A program made the position numbers and the translations under genes. From JBGAPI01 sp044221335 (GTDB lineage: Bacteria > Pseudomonadota > Gammaproteobacteria > Xanthomonadales > Ahniellaceae), in assembly GCA_044221335.1 (NCBI GenBank), contig JBGAPI010000014.1, positions 41,685-105,684 on the forward strand: a stretch of 64,000 bases of DNA, read 5' to 3'. The notes beneath the pieces were generated by a model that worked only from the letters and a program-made list of their open reading frames with translations, did not search any database and was not told the origin of the DNA. Shown here piece after piece: positions 26,249 to 34,008 of the stretch; position 1 is the stretch's first letter, and every line of letters starts with the position of its first letter.

Positions 26249-28147
26249 TCAACGCAGTCGCAGGCTCCAGTCGCCGCGCAGGCTCCAGAAGTAGGAGCGC
26301 TTGCTGGCCGGAACCCGGTCATAGTCCACGCTGTTGCCCGGCGCGAGCGCGGCGTTGGCCGCGTCGGTCGCGAACATGCCGGTCCACGCGCTGCCGAAGC
26401 GCTGTGCCGAGTTGCGCAGCGACGCGCCGAATCCCGCGGGCAGGTCGTTGTAGACCTTGCCGCGCGCCAGGATCGCGAGGCCGTTCTCGAAGAACAGGAT
26501 GGAATCGGCGTTGTTCATCAGCCCGTAGCGGGCGTCGGTGTAGGCGAGGTTGGGGGTGTTGCCGTCCGGCACGTTGATGCTGCAGCCGCCGTGCACGAAG
26601 AACGACTGTCCGGCGTACAGCAACACGCGCGATTCCCACAGGGTGCGTCCGAGGCGCCAGTCGGCGATGTCGTAGAGCGGAGCGGCGCTCGGGGTCGAGG
26701 TGTACAAGGTGCCGGTGGGCGTCGGCGCCGCGCTGTTCTGCCACGCCCACACGCGATCGCCGATCTGCGCCTGCACCAGGAGCGGATCGTAGGTGTGTGG
26801 CGGCCCGACCAGGGCGTCGTTGTCGAAGAAGTCCGAGACCAGGGCGTTGGAATGCGCCTCGACCTCGCGCAGCACCGCCGGTGTGCGCAGGAAGCTCACG
26901 TAGTCCGTCAGCGTCGCCTGCGGGAATTCCTTCGCGGCACCGAGCAGGGTTGGATCCGCCGCACGCAGGTAGCTGGTGGTGACGGACGGCGCGTGCAGCC
27001 CGCTGTCCATCTGGGTGATGGTGGCCGTGCGGTAGTAGCCCGCCGGCTCGATGCCGAGGCGGTGCGCATGATTGCGGTCGAAGTAGTCGATCAGGATGCG
27101 CTGCTCGAGGATCGCGTCATGCTGCATCCCGACCAGCGGCAGGAATCCCGCATAGTGCACGGTCTGCGGCCGGCCCTGGGCGTCGAGCAGCTGCTTGCCG
27201 TCGGTGTCGGGACTGTCCGCGACCGGATTCACCGCGATGCCCCGGGCGTCGATCCGCGACACCAGGATCTCCGGGCGGGCCACCGGGTTCGGCTGGGCGC
27301 GATCGGCGGCGGTCGTCTCCGGATTGCGCTGGGTGGTCGCGGCGACATGCACCAGCACCGGATCGCCGACGTTGCCCGCGGTGAGCCAGCCGACGCTGTC
27401 GTCTTCGATGTAGAAAATGTCCTCCCAGTGCACGGTCGAGCTCTCGACCACGGTGCCGGTGAAGTACGGCGGCGGGCTCTGCAGCGACACCCCGGCGGGG
27501 ATCGTCGCCCTGAGGTGGCGGTGGTCGGCGACCCGCTCGTACAGCGACTCCCAGTTGCCGTCGAGGTCGCCGAGCACGATGTCGGCGCGCGGATTGATCC
27601 GTTCGGGATGGACCAGCAGGCGGCGCTGGTCGGGCAGTACCTCCTCGACCAGCGTACGGCGGAAGATCGTCGCCTCCGGGAACGATCCGACGAGGGTGAC
27701 GCCGGCAAGGTTCGGGTAGCTGGAGCGGACCGACTGCAGGAACCGACGGATCGCGAGCAGCGTGCGTCCGTCCTGGTTGTCGGTGCCGTGATAGACGTCG
27801 GCCAGCAGGAAGCGGGTGGCGTAACCGTCGTTGGCGAGGTCGTCGCGATAGGCCTGGAGCTTGGCCAGAACGGCGCTGTTGTAGGCCGCCGAGGGGGACG
27901 CCAGCAGCCGCGGTTCCACCAGCACGATGGCGATGCCCTTGGCGCCGGCGCCGGGCGTGACCGGCTCGAACGACATCAGGCTGAGCGAGTTGATCTCCCG
28001 GACGCCGTCGCCGTCGAGGTCGAAGCCCGTGTAGCCGCCAGCGATCGCCTGGATCGACGGGACCTTGACGATGACCGGGAGGGTCGCGGCCGCGACCGTG
28101 TGGGTGAGGGACAGCAGGGCGGCAACGCCGCCGGCGAGCAATCGCAT
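26249..28147 (-). CDS. Secreted protein of unknown function, possibly a distant clan CD (gingipain-like) peptidase
   Basis: A 632-residue protein with a signal peptide (about 1-20, ending VAA). I do not recognise the family with certainty. The order of segments recalls C25-type peptidases: GVTLVGSFPEA (strand and turn), ADIVLGDLDGNWESLYE, PEILVSRIDARG (as in 'vGRipv'), then a candidate His in REVEAHSN and a candidate nucleophile in FVHGGCSIN after a hydrophobic strand. A calcium-like GFDLDGDG motif lies near the N-terminus. These catalytic assignments are inference. It is on the same strand as the TonB-dependent receptor but separated from it by an intrinsic terminator, so it is probably transcribed separately. 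Confidence 0.6.
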   Translation of the reverse strand: MRLLAGGVAALLSLTHTVAAATLPVIVKVPSIQAIAGGYTGFDLDGDGVREINSLSLMSFEPVTPGAGAKGIAIVLVEPRLLASPSAAYNSAVLAKLQAYRDDLANDGYATRFLLADVYHGTDNQDGRTLLAIRRFLQSVRSSYPNLAGVTLVGSFPEATIFRRTLVEEVLPDQRRLLVHPERINPRADIVLGDLDGNWESLYERVADHRHLRATIPAGVSLQSPPPYFTGTVVESSTVHWEDIFYIEDDSVGWLTAGNVGDPVLVHVAATTQRNPETTAADRAQPNPVARPEILVSRIDARGIAVNPVADSPDTDGKQLLDAQGRPQTVHYAGFLPLVGMQHDAILEQRILIDYFDRNHAHRLGIEPAGYYRTATITQMDSGLHAPSVTTSYLRAADPTLLGAAKEFPQATLTDYVSFLRTPAVLREVEAHSNALVSDFFDNDALVGPPHTYDPLLVQAQIGDRVWAWQNSAAPTPTGTLYTSTPSAAPLYDIADWRLGRTLWESRVLLYAGQSFFVHGGCSINVPDGNTPNLAYTDARYGLMNNADSILFFENGLAILARGKVYNDLPAGFGASLRNSAQRFGSAWTGMFATDAANAALAPGNSVDYDRVPASKRSYFWSLRGDWSLRLR

Positions 28148-28299
28148 GGTAGTTCTCCAGCCGCCGACATTGGCGGTCCGGAGAGCAGGCGACGTCGCGC
28201 CCGCAATCGCGACAAAGCTTGATGCGGACCTGCCCGGCGACGTCGACGGAGACGCCGGGTTCCGTCCATCGCGAGTTCGCCGAAACCTTGCGTTCAACG

Positions 28300-28329
28300 A
28301 AAAAAAAGCCCCGCGGTTTCCCGCAGGGC
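28300..28329 (-). terminator. Intrinsic terminator of the TonB-dependent receptor gene
   Basis: Read on the minus strand: a 9-bp stem (one G-U pair) with a GAAA tetraloop (28308-28329), then eight Ts (28307 down to 28300), 50 bp after the receptor stop. It is a textbook Rho-independent terminator. Confidence 0.9.
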
Positions 28330-28379
28330 CATGTCACTTGTCGCGTGTCGTCTTGGAATGTCGCCGAAGGCGGAAACCC

Positions 28380-30482
28380 TCAGAAGTCGAACTTGAGGTT
28401 CATCCAGTACTCGCGACCCATCATCCGGTAGTACTGGCCGTCGCCGAGTTCGCTCTCCGCCACCGGGTCGCGCGCGTTCGACAGGTTGTAGCCGTCGATC
28501 CGCGCCTGCCAGCTGCCGGCATTGAAGCCGAGGCCGGCGTCGAAGGTGTTGTAGCTGCCGGCCGGCGCCGTGTTGCGCTTGTTGAGGAAGCGACGCCCGA
28601 CATAGTTCCAGTCGAGGTGGCTGAACCAGCCCGATTCCGGCGCGAACAGGATGCCGGCGCCGTACAGGTGGTTCGGCGACAGCTCCTGCTGTTTGCCGCG
28701 CAGCTGGGTCGGGGTGCTGCCGAACAGCCGCACGTAGTCGCCGAAGCGCGCCTGGTGGTAGGCCCAGGTGCCGGACACCGACCAGTCGCGGTCGACGTGG
28801 TAGCGCGCTTCGATGTCGGCTCCCTTGAAGTACTGGCGGCCGGCGTTGGCGAGGCCCGGCGAGCCGTCGACGATCTGCGGCACGACGAGATTCTTGAAGT
28901 CCATGTAGAACAGCGAGGCATCCCATTCCAGTGCGCCGTCGAGATTCTCGCCGCGCAGGCCGATTTCGCCGCTGGTCGCCTTCTCGGCCTTGAGGATCTC
29001 CGACTCGGCTTCCGGCCCGAAGTCGATCACTGCCGGCTTGAAGGTGTTGCGGTAGTTGGCGTAGGTCACCATCTCGTCGCCGCCGTCGTTCCACAGCTTG
29101 AAGCTGGCGCCGACCGCGCCGGAGAGGCGGGTCTGGCTCCGGTGGTCGCTGCCGCCATCGGTCTCGCCGTCCTCGGTGACGAATTCCTCGCCACGACGGT
29201 TCTCGTTGGTGTGGTTGATCCGCAGGCCGACGTCGAAGTGCAGGCGATCGGTCGGATCGGCCAGCAGCTGGCCGTACAGGCCCGTGAAGTTCCGGCGGTC
29301 CGCGAGCTCGGTCAGTTCATCGATCGGCAGGCTGTGCGAGGACGGCGAGCCGTGACCGTCGAGGGCGATGCCGTACTCGAAGTTCTTGCTGTCCTGTTCG
29401 CCGCGGCCGTACTGGTGGTCGAATCCCCAGACCAGCCGGGTGCGGTCCCACAGCGGCGTGGTGACGTGGCTGTCGAGGTACAGCTCGGTGGTCGAACGGT
29501 CCTGGCGGAAGCCGTCGGCGTTGTGGCTGCTGACGCCATCGGAGAAGCCGTCACGCAGGAAGCCGCGGGTGACGTCGACGTTGCTGTGGGCCAGCGCCAG
29601 CCGCGACTCCCAGGTGCCGAGCGCCGTCGATTCGGTCCACGACAGCGCGAGCTGGGCGCGGGTCTCGTCGATCTTGGCATCGTGGGGATTGTGGTTGGCA
29701 TCGAGCGGCACGCGTGCCGACAGCACGCGGCCCTCGCGCGGATGCGGGCTGGCCGGATCCTGGTTCAGCTGGGTGAAGTCGAGATCGGCCGTCCACTTGC
29801 CGGACGCGGCCTCGCCGGCGGCGCGGTAGAGCAGGTGGGCGCGATCGTAGCCGGTGCGGTCCGGATCCAGGCGGTGCTTCTCGCCGTTGAACGACAGCGA
29901 CTCGGCGAACTCGCTCCCCTGCACCAGCGGCAGCTGCGTCGCGACGCGCCAGCTGCCGCGCGAGCCGATGCCGACTTCGACGGTGCGCGGACCCTGCCCG
30001 GCGGCACGGTGGATGACGTGGATGACGCCGACGAACGACGTCGCGCCGTAGCTGACCGGCGCGGCACCGCGGATGATCTCGATGCGTTCGACATTGCTGA
30101 GGTCGAGTGTGGCCAACGCCGGCACGAAGGCGCCGCCCCACGGAGTGCCGTCGACCAGCAGCAGGAAGGCGTCGAATTCCTTCAAGCCCCAGAAGCCCGG
30201 GACCGAGGCGGCCGGGCCGCCATCGCCGCCGGGAGCGGCTTCGACACCGGCGACGCCGGACAGCGCCGAACGCAGGTCGATCGCGCCGCGGGCGCGCAGC
30301 TCGTCGCCCGAGATCACGGTGACGCCGACGGTGGCGTTGTCGGTCGGCTCGTCGACCTTGGCGGTGGTGACCTGGACGGTCGGAAGCTTGTGCGGCGGTC
30401 CACCGGTTTCGGCGACGGCGGACACCGACAGCAGGGCCGCGGCGACGGCGGCGGCCAGGGGCAGCAGGGCAGGACGGGACAT
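28380..30482 (-). CDS. TonB-dependent outer-membrane receptor
   Basis: A 700-residue protein with a signal peptide (about 1-25, ending AVAE). A TonB-box-like region (TVQVTTAK) is followed by a plug domain (about 50-165; DLRSALSGVAGVE, RIEIIRGAAPVSYGATSFVGVIHVI). A 22-strand-type barrel follows, ending in aromatic Phe (NLKFDF), as required for BAM insertion. Such receptors import siderophores, cobalamin, carbohydrates or peptides; the ligand cannot be inferred here. It relies on TonB (see 10597-11259). It is divergent from the NarX/NarL-type pair. The start follows from the signal peptide; an AT-rich leader precedes it. Confidence 0.9.
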   Translation of the reverse strand: MSRPALLPLAAAVAAALLSVSAVAETGGPPHKLPTVQVTTAKVDEPTDNATVGVTVISGDELRARGAIDLRSALSGVAGVEAAPGGDGGPAASVPGFWGLKEFDAFLLLVDGTPWGGAFVPALATLDLSNVERIEIIRGAAPVSYGATSFVGVIHVIHRAAGQGPRTVEVGIGSRGSWRVATQLPLVQGSEFAESLSFNGEKHRLDPDRTGYDRAHLLYRAAGEAASGKWTADLDFTQLNQDPASPHPREGRVLSARVPLDANHNPHDAKIDETRAQLALSWTESTALGTWESRLALAHSNVDVTRGFLRDGFSDGVSSHNADGFRQDRSTTELYLDSHVTTPLWDRTRLVWGFDHQYGRGEQDSKNFEYGIALDGHGSPSSHSLPIDELTELADRRNFTGLYGQLLADPTDRLHFDVGLRINHTNENRRGEEFVTEDGETDGGSDHRSQTRLSGAVGASFKLWNDGGDEMVTYANYRNTFKPAVIDFGPEAESEILKAEKATSGEIGLRGENLDGALEWDASLFYMDFKNLVVPQIVDGSPGLANAGRQYFKGADIEARYHVDRDWSVSGTWAYHQARFGDYVRLFGSTPTQLRGKQQELSPNHLYGAGILFAPESGWFSHLDWNYVGRRFLNKRNTAPAGSYNTFDAGLGFNAGSWQARIDGYNLSNARDPVAESELGDGQYYRMMGREYWMNLKFDF

Positions 30483-30619
30483 GTAAAAATCTCGTAATTT
30501 TCGGACCGCGAAATGTAGAGCCCGTTCGTCGCTGTCGACACCGACAGGGGACCGAGGGCGCCTCCGCCTGGAGACGGAGCCGGCGGCCCGGGTCAGATCG
30601 ATGCCGATTCCGCAACGGG

Positions 30620-32092
30620 ATGGCATGCTTCGGCCGCATGCCTCCCGCCTCCCGATTCGGAATCCCCAAAGCCCGCAGCCTGCTGGTCAAGCTTGCGGTC
30701 TTCCTGCTGGTGCTCGCGCTGCCAGTGCTGCTGGTGGTCGAGGCGGTGCTGGTCAACCTCGAATTCGGTCGTTTCACCCGTGGCGTCGATCACGGCGACC
30801 TGGCGGTTGCCATCGAGACCGAAGCGCGCGAGTTCGATCGCGCTCCCAACGAGGATGCCCGGGCGCTGGGCCGCTCGCTGGAAGCCCTGCTGCTGCGACT
30901 CGCCCAGGGCAACGGCGGTGCGAACGACGAGAACGAGTCGCAGGTGCTGCTCGAGTTGTCCCGGCAGCCGCTCCGAGCGGCACTGGTCGACACCAGCGGC
31001 CGCCTGCTGGCCTTCGCGCCCAGCCATGCCCCGGTGCTGCATTCGAACGAGCTGCCCGATCCCGCGACCCTCGATCGCATCGGCTTCAGCGCCCTGCTGA
31101 TCGCCAGCGCCGACCGCCCGGACTATCTGCGTCGCTACGCGATCCGCGTCCCGGCGAGCAACGGCAACCCGGAAGCGATCCTGATGGTCGCGCTGAAGGT
31201 GCCTCAGCCCTGGCGCAAGGTGATCAGCGAACTGACCTTCGAATGGCCGCTGCTGGTCGGCTTCCTCCTGCTGTTCGCGATCGCTTCGGCGGCCTTCCTG
31301 TCGCGCTATGTCACCCAGCGGCTGAACCGGATCGCGGCGGCCGCGGATGCCTGGAGCCGCGGCGACCTGTCGGCGACGATCGCGGACGCCTCCCACGACG
31401 AACTCGGCCACCTCGCGGTCCAGTTGAACCGGATGGCAGACGAGCTGCGCGCAAGGGTGGCGGACCATGCCCGCCTGGCGACCCTGGAGGAACGCCAGCG
31501 CCTGGCCCGCGACCTGCACGACACCGTCAAGCAGAAGGCCTTCGCGCTGGCCCTGCAACTGGCGGCGGCGCAGCGCAGTCCGGAGCTGTCGCCCCTGGTG
31601 GCGGCGAAGCTGGTCGAGGCGCGCTCGCTGACCGAGGAGATCCAGCAGGAACTGGCGCAGATGCTGGACGGCCTGCGCAGCGACACCAGCGAGTCGCTGG
31701 ACCAGTTCCTCCGGATCCGGATTTCCGACTGGTCGCGCCGTGCCGGCATCCCGACCGCGATGCGCATCGACACCTTGCCGCCGATCGGCGAGGCCGAGCG
31801 CGATATCATCATCCGCATCGTCGACGAGACCCTCGCCAACGTGCTGAAGCATTCGGGGGCCAGCCACGTCGACGTCGACTTCACCCGCCAGTTCGGACGT
31901 TTCACCCTGAAGATCGCCGACAACGGCCGCGGCGGCGCGGAGAAGGCGCCTCCCGGCATGGGGCTCGCCAATCTGCGCACGCGGGCGTCGCTGCTTCCCG
32001 GCGGCCGGTTCGCGCTGGAGTCCGAGGCGGGGCGGGGCACGCGGGTGATCGTCGACTGGCCGCAGGAACACGGAACCGAATCGCAGACATGA
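30620..32092 (+). CDS. NarX/LiaS-type sensor histidine kinase (HisKA_3)
   Basis: A 490-residue membrane sensor. Transmembrane segment 1 is at about 23-42, a periplasmic sensing domain at about 50-200, transmembrane segment 2 at about 208-227, and HAMP at about 228-282 (RIAAAADAWSRGDL). The HisKA_3 dimerisation/phosphoacceptor helix ERQRLARDLHD has His300, and a HATPase_c domain has DETLANVLKHSGA and DNGRGG. It is expected to phosphorylate the response regulator 10 bp downstream. The signal sensed is unknown. The start may be ATG 30620 or 30638. Confidence 0.9.
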   Translation: MACFGRMPPASRFGIPKARSLLVKLAVFLLVLALPVLLVVEAVLVNLEFGRFTRGVDHGDLAVAIETEAREFDRAPNEDARALGRSLEALLLRLAQGNGGANDENESQVLLELSRQPLRAALVDTSGRLLAFAPSHAPVLHSNELPDPATLDRIGFSALLIASADRPDYLRRYAIRVPASNGNPEAILMVALKVPQPWRKVISELTFEWPLLVGFLLLFAIASAAFLSRYVTQRLNRIAAAADAWSRGDLSATIADASHDELGHLAVQLNRMADELRARVADHARLATLEERQRLARDLHDTVKQKAFALALQLAAAQRSPELSPLVAAKLVEARSLTEEIQQELAQMLDGLRSDTSESLDQFLRIRISDWSRRAGIPTAMRIDTLPPIGEAERDIIIRIVDETLANVLKHSGASHVDVDFTRQFGRFTLKIADNGRGGAEKAPPGMGLANLRTRASLLPGGRFALESEAGRGTRVIVDWPQEHGTESQT

Positions 32093-32102
32093 GTACCGAC
32101 CG

Positions 32103-32762
32103 ATGAACACGAGCAGCAGCGACGCCATCCACGTTCTGATCGCGGACGACCACCGGATGGTCCGTGAAGGCATCCGGGCATTTCTGTCGACCCAGCCGGA
32201 CATGGTGATCGTCGGCGAGGCCGACAGCGCCGATGCGGCCGTCGCCGCCTGCGGGCGCTCGCGCACCGACGTCGCGCTGGTCGACCTGATCATGCCCGGT
32301 GGAGGCATCGAGGCCACCCGTCGGATCCGCGGCGAGCACCCGCAGACCCAGGTGGTGATCCTGACCTCCTACGACGATGCCACCAAGGTGCGTGCCGCCC
32401 TGGAGGCCGGCGCGATCGGCTACGTGCTGAAGGACGTCGCTGCCGAGGAGCTGGCCAATGCCATCCGCCGCGCCGCGTGGGGCGAGTCGACCCTACATCC
32501 GCGCGCCGCGGCCCATCTCGCCCAGGCGCTGCGCGAGCCGCCGCTGGTGGCCGCGAACGTGTTGTCGCCACGCGAGCGCGACGTGGTCGTGCTGATCGCC
32601 CAGGGCCTCGCCAACTCCGACATCGCCAACCGGCTCGGGATCGGCGAAAAGACGGTCAAGACCCACGTCAGCAACGTCCTGGCCAAGCTCGGCGTCACCG
32701 ATCGCACGCAGGCGGCGGTGTTCGCCTGGCGGCACGGCTGGGTCGAGGGCCCGAAGGCCTGA
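32103..32762 (+). CDS. NarL/FixJ-type response regulator
   Basis: A 219-residue protein with a receiver domain (about 8-125) carrying the acidic pair in IADDHR, phospho-acceptor Asp61 (LVDLIMPG) and Lys in YVLKD. A linker and a LuxR-type HTH (about 153-210; LSPRERDVVVLIAQGL, EKTVKTHVSNVLAKL) follow. It binds DNA as a dimer when phosphorylated, presumably by the kinase directly upstream. Its targets could include the divergent TonB-dependent receptor or the peptide-modification locus downstream; this is inferred only from proximity. Confidence 0.93.
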   Translation: MNTSSSDAIHVLIADDHRMVREGIRAFLSTQPDMVIVGEADSADAAVAACGRSRTDVALVDLIMPGGGIEATRRIRGEHPQTQVVILTSYDDATKVRAALEAGAIGYVLKDVAAEELANAIRRAAWGESTLHPRAAAHLAQALREPPLVAANVLSPRERDVVVLIAQGLANSDIANRLGIGEKTVKTHVSNVLAKLGVTDRTQAAVFAWRHGWVEGPKA

Positions 32763-32917
32763 GCGGGGAGGGGCGGGAACCGCCGCGCTTGCCCGCCCGA
32801 CGACTGTGCGGCGCCCGGACAGTTCCAACGATCGTGACGTTCGACCCGGGAGAACTGCCGACCGGGAATCTTGCGCTATCCTTGCCGGAGCGTGGCAACA
32901 GGCGCCAGGTCCTGCCG

Positions 32918-33967
32918 ATGAACGCGATAATGAAGAAGCTCGATCCCAAGGTGTTGCCGGCCACCGAGGCCAGTCACCGCGCAACCCTGATGATGCCTCG
33001 TCGGCTGTCGCAGGCCGAGCAGGATCTGCTGCTGGGCGTCGGCCGTCCTCGCGAACTCGAGACCCACGATCTGGTGTTTCGCCGCGGTGAACTCGGCCGC
33101 AGCATGTTCGTGGTCGAATCCGGTGAGATCCGGCTGGAATTCGGTGAGGGTCTGCCGGACAAGGTGCTGGGCCCCGCCGAATTCTTCGGCGAACTGGCGC
33201 TGTTCATCGGCAACCACGCCCGCGTCGCCACCGCGACCGCCACCCGCAAGACCCGGCTGTACATCGTCGAGCACGTGGCGTTCGAAGAGCTGATGACGCG
33301 CGAGCCGAACATGATGGCCGACTTCATGCGGCGTTCGTTCGCCTACCTGGTGGCGAGCGAGCAGGCGCTGATCGCCAGCCTGCGCCGGCGCAACGAGGAC
33401 CTGCAGGTCACCCTCGACTCGCTGCGCAGCACCCAGAAGCAGCTCGACACCGCCGAACGTCTGATCCAGACCGATGAACTCACGGGGCTGTTCAACCGGC
33501 GCGGCCTGTACGCCTACCTGGACCGCTACGAGGCGTCCACCGACGGCGATTCCCAGCTCGGTCTGCTGCTGATCGACCTCGACCGCTTCAAGCAGATCAA
33601 CGACCACTACGGTCACCTGCGCGGCGACGACGTGCTCCGGGCGGTCGCCCAGGAGATCCAGAACGCCGCGCTGCCGACCGACCTGCCGGTCCGGCTCGGC
33701 GGTGACGAATTCGCGCTCCTCCTGCTGGTCGGCAGCCTCGAGGAACTGGAGGCGCGTGCCGGCCTGATCAGCGGTGGCGTGCGTGGCCTGCGGTTCGCCA
33801 CGGCTGAGGGTGACGATCTCAAGGTCACGGTCAGCATCGGCGGCTGCATGTGCAATCGCGAGACTGCCTGGTCGTCCTGGTATGCCGATGCCGATGGCGC
33901 GCTCTATGGCATCAAGGACGGCGGCGGTGACTCCCTGCAGTTGCAGAACAGCGCCGGCCCCGCCTGA
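32918..33967 (+). CDS. Diguanylate cyclase with N-terminal cyclic-nucleotide-binding domain
   Basis: A 349-residue soluble protein. Residues about 33-145 are a CRP-type cNMP-binding domain: the phosphate-binding cassette reads FFGELALFIGNHARVATAT with Glu92 and Arg102, the residues that contact ribose and phosphate in cAMP receptors. A coiled-coil linker (about 148-185) leads to a GGDEF domain (about 186-345) with DELTGLFNRRGL and the intact signature GGDEF at 261-265. No RxxD inhibitory site precedes the signature. It should make c-di-GMP, probably gated by cAMP or cGMP. It ends 41 bp before the cyclase-TPR gene. Confidence 0.88.
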   Translation: MNAIMKKLDPKVLPATEASHRATLMMPRRLSQAEQDLLLGVGRPRELETHDLVFRRGELGRSMFVVESGEIRLEFGEGLPDKVLGPAEFFGELALFIGNHARVATATATRKTRLYIVEHVAFEELMTREPNMMADFMRRSFAYLVASEQALIASLRRRNEDLQVTLDSLRSTQKQLDTAERLIQTDELTGLFNRRGLYAYLDRYEASTDGDSQLGLLLIDLDRFKQINDHYGHLRGDDVLRAVAQEIQNAALPTDLPVRLGGDEFALLLLVGSLEELEARAGLISGGVRGLRFATAEGDDLKVTVSIGGCMCNRETAWSSWYADADGALYGIKDGGGDSLQLQNSAGPA

Positions 33968-34008
33968 AATCGTAAGGTTTCGTAACGGCGGCGATTTATA
34001 CTCGCCGA

